A DNA stretch of 64,000 nt, from positions 1 through 64,000 of the forward strand of contig NZ_VTGY01000007.1 in NCBI RefSeq assembly GCF_009729075.1. Reading direction: 5' to 3'. This document shows, one piece after another, positions 38,216 through 46,743 of the stretch. The number at the start of each line of letters is the position of its first letter. The stretch's first letter is position 1. The notes beneath the pieces were generated by a model, which ran no database searches, was not told the origin of the DNA, and saw nothing but the letters and a program-made list of their open reading frames with translations. This DNA is from Mycolicibacterium sp. CBMA 226 (GTDB lineage Bacteria; Actinomycetota; Actinomycetes; Mycobacteriales; Mycobacteriaceae). Made by a program: the position numbers and the translations under genes.

Positions 38216-39372
38216 CGGGCGGGCACAACCTCCTGTGCGATGGTGCGCCGTGCCCGGTCCCGGGCCCAATCCTGCGCAACAAGTACGTCATCCACGGTAC
38301 TGGGTTCGGCGGCCCATTGATCCGCAGCGCCCAGCACGTCGGACACCGTCCGCACGATCGCCGGGAAACCGATCCGGCCGTCCAGGAACGCCGCCGCAGC
38401 CTCTTCGTTGGCGGCGTTGTAGACCGCGGTCAGGCAACCGCCACGGGTGCCGGCCTCCCGCGCGAGCCGCACCGCCGGGAAGACGTCGTCGTCCAGAGGC
38501 TCGAACTCCCAGGTCGAGGCCGTGGTCCAGTCACACGCCAGGGCGGCACCCGGGACGCGGGCCGGCCAGCCCAGCGCCAGCGCGATGGGCAGTTTCATGT
38601 CGGGCGGGCTGGCCTGCGCCAGCGTCGAGCCGTCGGTGAATGTGACCATCGAATGCACGATGGACTGCGGGTGCACGACGACGTCGATGCGGTCGTAATC
38701 GATGCCGAAGAGCAGGTGGGTCTCGATGAGTTCGAGCCCCTTGTTGACGAGCGACGCCGAGTTCAGGGTGTTCATCGGCCCCATCGACCAGGTCGGGTGG
38801 GCGCCGGCCTGCTCTGGCGTGACGTTCTCCAGCGCGGCGGCCGACCAGCCCCGGAACGGCCCGCCCGACGCCGTCAGCACGAGCCGCGCCACTTCGTCCG
38901 CCGTGCCGCCGCGCAGGCACTGGGCCAGCGCCGAATGCTCGGAGTCGACGGGCACGATCTGCCCCGGCTGCGCCGCCTTGAGCACCAGCGGGCCGCCGGC
39001 GACCAGCGATTCCTTGTTCGCGAGGGCGAGCCGGGCACCTGAGTGCAGCGCGGCCAGCGTCGGCTTCAGCCCGAGCGCGCCGACCAGCGAGTTCAGGACG
39101 ACGTCCGCCTCGGTGTCCTCGACCAGCCGCATTGCCGCATCGTCGCCCGCGTACGTGACGTCTCCGATGCGCTCGGCCGCCGCGGCGTCGGCCACCGCGA
39201 TGTTGGTGACGCCGGTCTCGGCGCGCTGCCGGGCCAGCAGCTCGGCATTGCCGCCGCCGGCCGCCAGGCCGACGATCTCGAACCGGTCGGGGTTGGCGGC
39301 GATCACCTCCAGTGCCTGGGTACCGATCGACCCGGTACTGCCGAGCACCAGGACTCGTAGCCGCTCACTCAC
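38212..39372 (-). CDS. dxr: 1-deoxy-D-xylulose-5-phosphate reductoisomerase
   Basis: This enzyme makes MEP from DXP with NADPH, the first committed step of the pathway that ispG completes. The 386-residue protein has the NADPH motif [17 protein letters not shown] (about 7-23), [11 protein letters not shown], the metal-binding [14 protein letters not shown] (about 140-154) and the loop [10 protein letters not shown]. The C-terminal helical domain ends normally. The start is GTG 39372. It is the first gene of the dxr-rip1-ispG string. Confidence 0.96.
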   Translation of the reverse strand: MSERLRVLVLGSTGSIGTQALEVIAANPDRFEIVGLAAGGGNAELLARQRAETGVTNIAVADAAAAERIGDVTYAGDDAAMRLVEDTEADVVLNSLVGALGLKPTLAALHSGARLALANKESLVAGGPLVLKAAQPGQIVPVDSEHSALAQCLRGGTADEVARLVLTASGGPFRGWSAAALENVTPEQAGAHPTWSMGPMNTLNSASLVNKGLELIETHLLFGIDYDRIDVVVHPQSIVHSMVTFTDGSTLAQASPPDMKLPIALALGWPARVPGAALACDWTTASTWEFEPLDDDVFPAVRLAREAGTRGGCLTAVYNAANEEAAAAFLDGRIGFPAIVRTVSDVLGAADQWAAEPSTVDDVLVAQDWARDRARRTIAQEVVPAR

Positions 39373-39463
39373 GTATCCATTGTGCCGCCCCTGCCGGGCT
39401 TCGGCGTCAGTGGTGGCACATCCCGATCAGCAATGACGGATCATCGGGACAAGGCGGACCGCG

Positions 39464-40264
39464 TCATGCCGGCACGGTCGTCGCGCGCCGGATGGTGATG
39501 TCGCCCGACGCGGTCCGGGCATGTACGGCCAACCGACGGTCGTCGCTCTCGGGGCCCGCGGCAGGAGTCAGATCGCTGCGCACGGTCCCGGACCGGCTGT
39601 CCAGATCCAGGTTCGCGGCGGTCCCCTGGGTGACACCGACCTCGACGTCGCCGCTGGCGGTCGCGGCGGACACCGATCCCGACTCAGCGTCCGTCACGGT
39701 GAGCGACCCGGAGGCGGTCCGGCAGTGCACGGCCCCCCGTAAGGTCCCGACGGTCGCCGAGCCACTGGCTGCCTGAAACTTCAGGCCGCCGTCGAGGCCT
39801 GCTATCGACAGGTCCCCCGACGCGGTGGATACGTTGGCGTTGCCCAGCAACCGACGGGCGGCGATGTCACCGGAAGCGGTGGCAGCCTTGAGGTTTCCCT
39901 CGACCGCGTCGAGGGCAGCGTTGCCACTGGCGGCGTCGAACCGGCAGTCGGCAACCGTTCCGTCGACCCGCACGTCCGCCGACGCCACCGCGACCGCGAG
40001 GCTGGACAGCGACGGCAACGCGATGTCGACGTTGACCGCCCCGCGCGACAGCGACAGCAGCCTCTTGCCGACGATCACCGTCAGCCTGCCGTTGGCGAAA
40101 TCGATGTGTGCCTGCTCGGCGGCGCGGATGTCGGCAGCCCGCATCGGATCACGCGGCGTGACGCGGACCTCGGTGTCAGCCCGGTCGGCGGCAGTGATCT
40201 GCACCGAGCCGGCCCCCGATTGGACGGTGGCGGCGATGGGGCCGGGCGTTGGAAATGTTCGCAT
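39464..40264 (-). CDS. DUF4097 beta-helix-like adhesin-type protein
   Basis: This 266-residue protein consists of short strands with repeating TASGD/AASGN/TASGS turns (for example ATASGDIAARRL, STASGDLSIAGL, RTASGSLTVTDA), characteristic of DUF4097 beta-solenoid domains. There is no signal peptide or membrane segment. Function unknown; family members are often encoded beside small regulators. The start is ATG 40264 with a GGAG about eight bases upstream. It lies 43 bases downstream of the ribbon-helix-helix gene and probably shares its promoter and operator. Confidence 0.85.
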   Translation of the reverse strand: MRTFPTPGPIAATVQSGAGSVQITAADRADTEVRVTPRDPMRAADIRAAEQAHIDFANGRLTVIVGKRLLSLSRGAVNVDIALPSLSSLAVAVASADVRVDGTVADCRFDAASGNAALDAVEGNLKAATASGDIAARRLLGNANVSTASGDLSIAGLDGGLKFQAASGSATVGTLRGAVHCRTASGSLTVTDAESGSVSAATASGDVEVGVTQGTAANLDLDSRSGTVRSDLTPAAGPESDDRRLAVHARTASGDITIRRATTVPA

Positions 40265-40307
40265 TGTTGTCTCCGATCGGTGGATGGTTTTCGTCTTTGC
40301 GACGTCG

Positions 40308-40814
40308 TCAGCGGACCCAGCCGGTGACGCTGCTGCCCCGTTTTCGATCACGCGGCGTCGACCCGCCGAGCGCGGCGCCGACGGCGCGAACCAACCAGGC
40401 GTTGACGGACAGGCCGTCGCGGCGGGCGGCGGCATCCACGCCGCCGCGCAGCGCTTCGGGCAATCGGAGCGTCACTCGCCAGGTTCCGCCGTCGTCGCCG
40501 GCCGGTAGTGCGCCGTCACCACCAGGAAGGTCGGTAGTCGCAGCATCGTCACCGTGCGGATCTGTACCGGCCGGAACGCCCGTCACGGCAAATTCCGGGT
40601 CGCGGCCGCGCAGCCGGACCTCGACCGACGCGGGAGCCAGCTCGCGGGTGATGTGCTCGGCCGCTTCCGAGAGCGCCTCGAGCAATGCCAGACGCAGGGC
40701 GGAGTCGAGTGGCGCACTGAGCCGTTCGGCGAGTTCAGCTGCCTCGGCGCCGCCGGCCGCAGCGGCGATTTCCAACTCCAGCCGAACCCCGTCGACATAC
40801 GGTTGCAGATCCAT
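40308..40814 (-). CDS. Ribbon-helix-helix (HicB-like) regulator
   Basis: This 168-residue protein has a C-terminal ribbon-helix-helix DNA-binding segment (TWRVTLRLPEALRGGVDAAARRDGLSVNAWLVRAVGAAL, about 110-150) and an N-terminal helical domain of unknown role joined by a Gly/Asp-rich linker. It is likely the autorepressor of its two-gene unit with the DUF4097 gene, because a perfect palindrome lies 10 bases before its ATG. A HicA-type toxin is not present, so I do not call it a toxin-antitoxin system. Confidence 0.8.
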   Translation of the reverse strand: MDLQPYVDGVRLELEIAAAAGGAEAAELAERLSAPLDSALRLALLEALSEAAEHITRELAPASVEVRLRGRDPEFAVTGVPAGTDPHGDDAATTDLPGGDGALPAGDDGGTWRVTLRLPEALRGGVDAAARRDGLSVNAWLVRAVGAALGGSTPRDRKRGSSVTGWVR

Positions 40815-40823
40815 GACACCAAT

Positions 40824-40844
40824 ATGACACCATTATGGTGTCAT
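40824..40844. promoter_or_regulatory. 21-bp palindromic operator upstream of the ribbon-helix-helix gene
   Basis: ATGACACCAT and ATGGTGTCAT are perfect 10-base arms around a single central T. A further half-site, ATGACACCA (40813-40821), overlaps the start codon of the gene, giving direct repeats 11 bases apart as well as the inverted repeat. The spacing of about one helical turn suits two ribbon-helix-helix dimers side by side. The position, immediately before the start codon, suggests autorepression. Confidence 0.7.
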
Positions 40845-40906
40845 TTCAAGAGTCATATTGACGCCATGCGTCGCGGAGCAGGTGGCAGTAGCTCCGCGCT
40901 GCCGCA

Positions 40907-41085
40907 CTCCGCAACGCGGCTCGCCCCTCGGTCGCGCGACTACAGCCCACCTGTCGCACTCGCCCCCGCAAGCGGGAGGTACCCCCACAACGCGGCTCGT
41001 CCCTCGCCGCTAGATCGTCGCGCGACTACGACTGAGCGTCGTATGTAAGAATGTCGGCAATCCACCGGATCGTTAAGGAGTAGCC
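40907..41085. repeat. Intergenic region with a diverged direct repeat
   Basis: Between the regulator and the DUF2631 gene, 40913-40943 (AACGCGGCTCGCCCCTCG, then GTCGCGCGACTAC) recurs at 40989-41029 with one substitution and a 10-base insertion. A small hairpin (CCCGC-AA-GCGGG) lies between the copies. No open frame with coding character is seen. The last 20 bases carry the GGAG ribosome-binding site of the DUF2631 gene. Confidence 0.55.
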
Positions 41086-41340
41086 GTGGCCACCACCGAG
41101 GTCGAACGAAGCACCGGCGTCGATGTCGAGGACGTCCCCTCTGCCGAGTGGGGCTGGTCCAAGATGAACCGCGGCGTAATTCAGGCCGGTGGCATCCTGT
41201 CGGCCATCTTCCTGCTGGTGATGCTGCGCGGTAACCACGTCGGTCACGTCGAGGACGCCTGGCTCATCGCGTTCTCCATCCTGCTGTTCACCATCGTGAT
41301 CCGCGGTTGGTGGCTGCGTCGTCGCGGCTGGATCCGCTAA
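41086..41340 (+). CDS. DUF2631 small membrane protein (Rv2876-like)
   Basis: This 84-residue protein has two predicted transmembrane segments (about 32-47, [15 protein letters not shown], and 57-74, [17 protein letters not shown]) and a very basic C-terminus ([10 protein letters not shown]). It belongs to DUF2631, a family restricted to actinobacteria and lying near dxr in M. tuberculosis. The GTG start has AAGGAG six bases upstream. A strong hairpin terminator follows the stop. Function unknown. Confidence 0.88.
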   Translation: MATTEVERSTGVDVEDVPSAEWGWSKMNRGVIQAGGILSAIFLLVMLRGNHVGHVEDAWLIAFSILLFTIVIRGWWLRRRGWIR

Positions 41341-41348
41341 GTCGTTTC

Positions 41349-41392
41349 ACGACAAAGGCCACGAACTCTTGCGAGTTCGTGGCCTTTGTCGT
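41349..41392. terminator. Bidirectional hairpin terminator, 20-bp perfect stem
   Basis: Arms 41349-41368 and 41373-41392 are exactly complementary over 20 bases with a four-base loop. The hairpin lies 8 bases after the DUF2631 stop and 18 bases after the convergent DUF1275 stop, so it can end transcripts from both sides. It has no long T-run, as is common in mycobacteria. Confidence 0.88.
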
Positions 41393-41410
41393 TGGTAGGT
41401 CCGGACCGCC

Positions 41411-42154
41411 TCAGGCCGCAGGTGCCCGGTGCCGCCGGTCCGAATGGAAGAACGTGACGAGTGTCGTTGCGCCGCAGATCAATCCGACGGTGCCGATGAG
41501 TTGCGGGCCGGTAATCCGGTCGGCCAGCCCGCCGCCGACGGCCGCGCCGATCATGAACGACGACAGCAGGGCGAGATATCCGAGCCAGTCATAGACGGTG
41601 CCGCTGCCGCAGATATGGCGTTCCAGGCCCTGCCCCAGCTTGACGACCGTTCCGGTGACATAGCTGAGCGGCACCGCCACTTCACCGTTCTTGACGAAGC
41701 TCGTGTTCAGCGCGCCCACCGAGAAACAGATGATCAGGATTCCGGTGAAGTTGACGTCCTGGTAGTACCAGCCGTCCTCGAAGATCTCGACGACGGTCGC
41801 GACCAGCAAGCCGACAGTTACCAGGGCGGTGGCGCCGTGGGGATGGTTCTGCCAGAACTTGCGCCGCATGAACGACGCCACGAACACGCCCGCCAGGAAG
41901 CAGGCCATCAACCACAACGCCGCCTGCGGCCCGGCCCCGGATACCTTCTGACGTTCGGCGACGTCGAACCAACCGAGCACCGCGCGTTCGGTGTTGCCCG
42001 TCATGAACGTGACGAAGTAACCGGCGCTGTGCAGGAACGCGACCGCGCCGATCATGCCCGCCAACCACGACAGCAGCCACGACAATCGGGCCTCCGGTCC
42101 GATGGCGGCTTCCTTGCTCACAACCCTGTCGGGCGACTGCTCATCCACCGGCAC
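41411..42154 (-). CDS. DUF1275 (YoaK-like) membrane protein
   Basis: This 247-residue membrane protein with about six helices belongs to DUF1275. The family signatures are GAVAFLHSAGYFVTFMTGNTER (about 36-57) and VGALNTSFVKNGEVAVPLSYVTGTVVKLGQ (about 150-180). The transported substrate, if any, is unknown. The GTG start at 42154 is uncertain; another GTG lies two codons upstream. It is 48 bases after the FHA gene and could be the last gene of the ArsR-SulP-FHA string. Confidence 0.85.
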   Translation of the reverse strand: MPVDEQSPDRVVSKEAAIGPEARLSWLLSWLAGMIGAVAFLHSAGYFVTFMTGNTERAVLGWFDVAERQKVSGAGPQAALWLMACFLAGVFVASFMRRKFWQNHPHGATALVTVGLLVATVVEIFEDGWYYQDVNFTGILIICFSVGALNTSFVKNGEVAVPLSYVTGTVVKLGQGLERHICGSGTVYDWLGYLALLSSFMIGAAVGGGLADRITGPQLIGTVGLICGATTLVTFFHSDRRHRAPAA

Positions 42155-42202
42155 ATTATGTACGGCACCGGTCGCCGGTCAGCTCCGATCGGCCCGGCCC
42201 GG

Positions 42203-42646
42203 TCAGCGGTCGTTTGGCCGACACGTGAACGTGAGGCGGAATTTGCCGATCTGGATCTGGTCGCCGTTGGTGAGCGGGAGGGACTGCACCGGGGTTCCAT
42301 TGACGTAGGTGCCGTTCAGGCTGCCGGCGTCGATGATCCAGTATTCGTCGTCGAGCCAACGGATTTCGGCATGGTGGCGGCTGACTGTGACGTCGTCGAG
42401 AAATACGGCGCTGTCCGGGTGCCGGCCGGCGGCAACGACGTCGTCCGCCAACAGGAACTGTCCGCCGGCGGAGTCGGGGCCGCGCGTGATCACCAGAACA
42501 CCCGAACCCGGGCGCACCTCGGACGCCTTCTGCCGCCCGGCACGACCTGTGGCCGGCTCCCCGATGATGCGGTGAACGGCGGTGGCGTCGACGGTGGCGT
42601 CGTCGGTGGCGTCGTCGCCGAGGTGCGCGTGGTCGGTCAGGCTCAT
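42203..42646 (-). CDS. FHA-domain protein (GarA/Fha-type)
   Basis: This 147-residue protein has a C-terminal forkhead-associated domain (about 50-145) that should bind phosphothreonine peptides. The conserved residues are visible in AAGRHPDSAVFLDDVTVSRHHAEIRW (Gly-Arg, Ser-Arg-x-x-His) and DAGSLNGTYVNG (Asn-Gly-Thr). The N-terminal 45 residues are rich in Asp, Ala and Thr and could contain the kinase target motif, as in GarA, but no exact ETTS-type motif is seen. It lies 29 bases after the SulP gene with a clear AAAGGA site, implying kinase-linked control of transport (inference). Confidence 0.9.
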   Translation of the reverse strand: MSLTDHAHLGDDATDDATVDATAVHRIIGEPATGRAGRQKASEVRPGSGVLVITRGPDSAGGQFLLADDVVAAGRHPDSAVFLDDVTVSRHHAEIRWLDDEYWIIDAGSLNGTYVNGTPVQSLPLTNGDQIQIGKFRLTFTCRPNDR

Positions 42647-42675
42647 ATCGGTTTTCCTTTGCCTAGATGGGCGCG

Positions 42676-44313
42676 TTACTTGACGGCGTGGCTACGGGCG
42701 TGGGCGACGGCGTCGTCCAGCGTCTCGATGAGATGGTTCTCATGGCGCAGGGAGTCGATGATGCCGACGCCCGCGAGGAGGTCTCGATGCTCGGGCCGGA
42801 CGCCTTTGATGATCACCGTGATGCCCCGCGCCTCGAGGTCTTCGACGATCTGCGTCAGGGTATGCGCGCCGGTGGCGTCGAGCATGCCGAGCTGCGACAG
42901 CCGGATGATGACCACCGACGTCTCCGGATGGTTGCCGTCGGTGATGGCGGTTGAAATCCGTTCGGCCGCACCGAAGAACATCGCGCCGTCGAGCCGCAGC
43001 AAGGCGATGCGCTCGTCGCCGGGCGCATAGGGCCCCGGCAGTTCCTCGCGCGTGACGCTGCTGCGCCGGGCCAAGGCGCGGAGCGCGAACAACGCCGTGG
43101 CCGCGACACCGATCTCGACGGCCTGGATCAGATCGAAACAGACGGTGACGGTGGCGGTCAGCAGGAACGTCACCGCGTCCGAGCGGGTCGACCGCAGAAT
43201 CCGCATGACAGTGTGCGGTGAAATCATCCGGAACGCCGTCACCATCAACACCGCCGAGAGGGCCGCCAGCGGGATCGTCCCGACCAGTCCGCTGACCAGA
43301 TACACCACGGCAAGCAGCACCAGCGAGTGCACGATCGCGGCGACACGGGTCCGCGCGCCCGAACGCACGTTGACCGCGGTGCGGGCGATGGCCCCGGTGG
43401 CCGGCATGCCGCCGAACACCCCGGAGGCGACCGACGCCAGCCCTTGGCCCACCAGTTCCCTGTTCGGGTCGTAGGGACCGGTCGGCGACATCGTGGCCGC
43501 CACTCGCGCCGACAGCAGCGACTCGATCGCGGCGAGTGCGGCGATCGCCAGTGCCGCACCGAACAGCGAGTGCAGCACCGCCAGATCGGCGTGTGGCCAG
43601 ACCGGGGTGGGCAGCTGCGAGGGCAGCGCGCCGATCCGCGTGGCGGACAGTCGGGTACCCGCCACGAGTGCGGTCGCCGCGACAACCGCCACCAGCGACG
43701 CCGGTACCGCGGGGTGCAGCCGGGGCAGCACGATCATCAGGACCGCCACCAGTGCCGTGACGAGAAGGGCCGGACGGGCCGCTCCCATGTCGAGGTGCGC
43801 GACGGTCATGCCCGCGGCCACCAGTGGAGACCGTCCGGCGGGTGCCGTCTGCCCGAATGCGGCCGGGACCTGCTGCAGAAAAATGATGACGGCGATACCG
43901 AGAGTGAATCCTTCGATGACCGGCCACGGAATGAAGGTCACCGCGCGCCCCACGCCGGTGATTCCAGCCACCATGACGATAACCCCGGCCAGGATCGTGA
44001 CCGCGGCCACGCTACCCAGTCCGTACTGGGCGACGATCGGTGCCAGGACCACCGTCATCGCCCCGGTCGGTCCGGACACCTGGACGTGCGATCCGCCGAA
44101 CACCGCGGCGACCAGCCCCGCCACGACAGCGGTGACCAGACCCGCCGCCGCACCGACACCCGAACTGATACCGAACGCGAGCGCGAGGGGCAGCGCCACC
44201 ACTCCGACCGTCACTCCGGCGAGGACATCACGCCGCCACGAGCGACTCAAGCCGGCGTAATCCGTGCGCGACGGCAGCAACCGGGCGATGCGGTCGCCGG
44301 CGATCGTGGTCAT
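42676..44313 (-). CDS. SulP-family anion transporter with STAS domain
   Basis: This 545-residue secondary anion carrier (sulfate, bicarbonate or similar) has about 12-14 helices, then a cytoplasmic STAS domain (about 440-540, RIALLRLDGAMFFGAAERIS, then LSQLGMLDATGAHTLTQIVEDLE). The transport core shows GVVALPLALAFGISSG near residue 40 and GPTGAMTVVLAPIV at about 80. The substrate is not decided by sequence; no carbonic anhydrase is adjacent. Its ATG overlaps the ArsR stop by 4 bases, so expression is tied to that regulator. Confidence 0.92.
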   Translation of the reverse strand: MTTIAGDRIARLLPSRTDYAGLSRSWRRDVLAGVTVGVVALPLALAFGISSGVGAAAGLVTAVVAGLVAAVFGGSHVQVSGPTGAMTVVLAPIVAQYGLGSVAAVTILAGVIVMVAGITGVGRAVTFIPWPVIEGFTLGIAVIIFLQQVPAAFGQTAPAGRSPLVAAGMTVAHLDMGAARPALLVTALVAVLMIVLPRLHPAVPASLVAVVAATALVAGTRLSATRIGALPSQLPTPVWPHADLAVLHSLFGAALAIAALAAIESLLSARVAATMSPTGPYDPNRELVGQGLASVASGVFGGMPATGAIARTAVNVRSGARTRVAAIVHSLVLLAVVYLVSGLVGTIPLAALSAVLMVTAFRMISPHTVMRILRSTRSDAVTFLLTATVTVCFDLIQAVEIGVAATALFALRALARRSSVTREELPGPYAPGDERIALLRLDGAMFFGAAERISTAITDGNHPETSVVIIRLSQLGMLDATGAHTLTQIVEDLEARGITVIIKGVRPEHRDLLAGVGIIDSLRHENHLIETLDDAVAHARSHAVK

Positions 44314-44687
44314 CGGCTGGTGCCGATCGGTGGCAGCGAGCCGACGACATCGAGCTGATCACGTTGGGCGGCAAGGGTATCGGCGAGGAATGTCCGCGCG
44401 ATGAGCAGCAGTTCGGCGATCTTCGGGTGTGCGAGCGTGTAGTACACCGCGTTGCCGGCTCGATACCCGCTGACGACATGATGACGTTTGAGCACAGCCA
44501 GATGCTGCGAGAGCAGCGTCGGTTCGATATCGCTGGCGGCGAGGATGTCGCTGACCGGCGTCGGGCCGTCGGAGGTCGACAGGATTTCCAGCACCCGGAT
44601 GCGGGCCGGATGCGCCAGCGCTTTGAAGAGGTTGGCCTTGATCTCGTACAGCGGCCGTTCGGGGCCGTCGAGCACGCTGTCGACCAT
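44310..44687 (-). CDS. ArsR-family transcriptional regulator
   Basis: This 125-residue winged-helix repressor has LFKALAHPARIRVLEILSTSD at about 18-38, the recognition region ASDIEPTLLSQHLAVLKRHHVVSGYRAGNAVYYTL at about 50-85, and a C-terminal helix. It has no Cys at all, so sensing through a metal-thiolate site is unlikely. The start is ATG 44687; the frame is open upstream. It is translationally coupled to the SulP gene and divergent from the acyltransferase gene, and probably controls the ArsR-SulP-FHA unit. Confidence 0.88.
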   Translation of the reverse strand: MVDSVLDGPERPLYEIKANLFKALAHPARIRVLEILSTSDGPTPVSDILAASDIEPTLLSQHLAVLKRHHVVSGYRAGNAVYYTLAHPKIAELLLIARTFLADTLAAQRDQLDVVGSLPPIGTSR

Positions 44688-44824
44688 TGCCGCGCCCCTA
44701 TTTGATGGATTGATGAAACTCGCAATCGATCGTACCGCGTCAGTTCCGTTCGCCAGACCACCGGATGTACCTCCGACCAGACAACGCACAGGCTCGCGAA
44801 GCGAAATATTGTGGGCTGGGTAAC

Positions 44825-46174
44825 ATGCGCGACATGACCGGAGCCGACAACACGATCGACCTGGGCGATCAAGCCTCCTTCACCGGCTTACGGGCGTTGG
44901 GCCGTGGTCCGCTCATCCAATACACCTGGATCTACGACCACCCGGTCGACCTGGACGGTCTGCGTCGGCTGCACCGCAATCTCGGGAGCGGCGGTCTACT
45001 GGGGCGCCGGATCGAGCGGTCTCCGCTGCCGTTCGGACGGCACCGGTGGGTCCGCTCGAGCGGACCGCTCGATCTCGACATCGCACCCGGGACGCGGCCC
45101 GTCGCCGAGTTGAACGACTGGATCAACGAACGGGCTCACGTTCCTGTCGACCCCGAACACGGCCCGCCGTGGCACCTCGGCGTACAGCAGCTCGAAGGCG
45201 GCGGCGCGGCCGTGTCACTCGTGGTGTCGCACACCGTCGGTGACGGCCTGGCCGTCGCCGAGGCCGTCGCGGACGCGGTCAACGGCACGCCCCGCGACCT
45301 TGGCTACCCCCCACCCGGTGCCCGGACCCGGAGCGAGGCGCTGCGGGAAGACCTCCGCCAGACGGCGCGCTCGGTACCCACTTGGTTCAAGGCGGTGGTC
45401 GGGGCCGTGAAGATCGCCCGTGACCAGAAGGGCGACTTGGCGGCGTCGGCCAAATCGGTGACGGCGCCGGTGTCCAGCGGGATCACGACGCCGGTGACGC
45501 CGCCTTTCGTCACGGTCCATGTCGAGATCGAGGAGTGGCACCAGCGCGCGAAGGCCCTCAACGGCACCGGCAATGTCATGTTCGCCGCACTGGCCGCACA
45601 GGTCGGCCAGGTCGTGGGACGCTTGGGCGACGACGGCCGCGCCATGCTGTCATTCCCCGTCAACATCCGCAACGACGGCGACACCCGGGGCAACGCGCTC
45701 AGCACCATCACCGTGATGGCGGACCCCGAGAAGGTCAGCACCGACCTGAGTGAGCTGCGCGGCGACATCAAGCGCGAACTCGCGGGTGTCGACGAGTGGA
45801 CCAAGATGATGCTCACGCCGCTTCCGCTCACTCCCCTGGTGCCCAAGTTCGCGGTGCGGCGCCTGGAGAAGATGGTGCTCAAGGTCGGCAAGCCCATCGG
45901 CTGCTCGAACCTCGGCGTGTTCCCGGCCGCGTTCAACCGACTCGACGGCACCGAAGCCGACAATTTCCACGGCCGCCTGGTCGAACCCGGACTGACGCCG
46001 GTGGACCTCGAACGCTTGAACGGCCACCTGTTCCTGGTGTGGTGCCAGACACCGACGTCGATCATCGTGACGGTCACCGCATGGGAACCGGGCGAGTCGA
46101 ACACCAAAGCGGCACTGGCAGATTCCACTCGAAAAGCGCTGGACGAACTGGGCCTCACCGGAACCGTCGACTAA
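44825..46174 (+). CDS. Condensation/WS-DGAT-like acyltransferase
   Basis: This 449-residue protein of the CoA-dependent acyltransferase superfamily has the catalytic His136-x-x-x-Asp140-Gly141 in VVSHTVGDGLA and a typical second half with MLSFPVNIRNDGDTRGNAL (about 277-295) and a C-terminal SNLGVFPAAFN. Such proteins make wax esters, acylated lipids or PapA-type products; the substrate is unknown. I start it at ATG 44825 (MRDMTGAD); the ATG at 44834 is possible. A TetR gene follows after 25 bases and probably regulates it. Confidence 0.82.
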   Translation: MRDMTGADNTIDLGDQASFTGLRALGRGPLIQYTWIYDHPVDLDGLRRLHRNLGSGGLLGRRIERSPLPFGRHRWVRSSGPLDLDIAPGTRPVAELNDWINERAHVPVDPEHGPPWHLGVQQLEGGGAAVSLVVSHTVGDGLAVAEAVADAVNGTPRDLGYPPPGARTRSEALREDLRQTARSVPTWFKAVVGAVKIARDQKGDLAASAKSVTAPVSSGITTPVTPPFVTVHVEIEEWHQRAKALNGTGNVMFAALAAQVGQVVGRLGDDGRAMLSFPVNIRNDGDTRGNALSTITVMADPEKVSTDLSELRGDIKRELAGVDEWTKMMLTPLPLTPLVPKFAVRRLEKMVLKVGKPIGCSNLGVFPAAFNRLDGTEADNFHGRLVEPGLTPVDLERLNGHLFLVWCQTPTSIIVTVTAWEPGESNTKAALADSTRKALDELGLTGTVD

Positions 46175-46176
46175 GT

Positions 46177-46197
46177 TACCGAGTAGTACCATCGGTA
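46177..46197. promoter_or_regulatory. Inverted repeat before the TetR gene
   Basis: TACCGA and TCGGTA flank a nine-base spacer, just after the acyltransferase stop and 3 bases before the TetR start. The length (21 bp) is in the range of TetR-family operators and the position suits autoregulation. Confidence 0.45.
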
Positions 46198-46199
46198 TC

Positions 46200-46739
46200 G
46201 TGGACAGTACCGCGAGCGCTCAGAACGGCTCCGTCGAAGACGCTTCGACTCCCAGCCGGATCCTGTTGGCCACCGCGGAAGTACTTGCCCGTCAGGGGCA
46301 AACCAAGCTCAGCCTGTCCGAGGTCGCGACGCAGGCCGGGGTGTCCCGGCCGACTCTGTACCGCTGGTTCGCGTCCAAGGAGGCGCTGCTCGAGTCGTTC
46401 GGACGGTACGAGCGCGATTTGTTCGTCGACGGTATGAGCGCCGCCACCGAAGGGCTGCGGGGAAACGAAAAGCTCGATGCCGCACTGCAATTCATCGTCC
46501 AGTACCAGAAGACGTATTCCGGTGTGCGCGTCATCGACATCGAGCCCGAGGCGGTGCTCGGCCAGCTGCCCAATGTCCTGCCGATCATGCGCAGCCGCCT
46601 GCAGAAACTGCTGTCCGGGCCGAATGCCGAAGTGAAGGCCGCGACTGCGATCCGGATCGCGATATCGCACTACCTGGTTCGCAGCGACGACACCGACCAG
46701 CTGCTGGCGCAACTGCGGCACGCCGTCGGCCTGCGCTAG
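46200..46739 (+). CDS. TetR-family transcriptional regulator
   Basis: This 179-residue one-component repressor has the N-terminal helix-turn-helix ILLATAEVLARQGQTKLSLSEVATQAGVSRPTLYRWFASKEALLESFG (about 21-68) and a ligand-binding helical domain filling the rest. The start is GTG 46200. It lies 25 bases downstream of the acyltransferase gene, with an inverted repeat directly before its start; it likely responds to a lipid-like ligand (inference from neighbour). It is convergent with rlmN, 4 bases away. Confidence 0.9.
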   Translation: MDSTASAQNGSVEDASTPSRILLATAEVLARQGQTKLSLSEVATQAGVSRPTLYRWFASKEALLESFGRYERDLFVDGMSAATEGLRGNEKLDAALQFIVQYQKTYSGVRVIDIEPEAVLGQLPNVLPIMRSRLQKLLSGPNAEVKAATAIRIAISHYLVRSDDTDQLLAQLRHAVGLR

Positions 46740-46743
46740 GCGG

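Noticed and set aside
40308..40814. HicAB-type toxin-antitoxin system
   Set aside because: The regulator has a ribbon-helix-helix domain, but the neighbour is a 266-residue DUF4097 protein and no HicA-like double-stranded-RNA-binding toxin is present.
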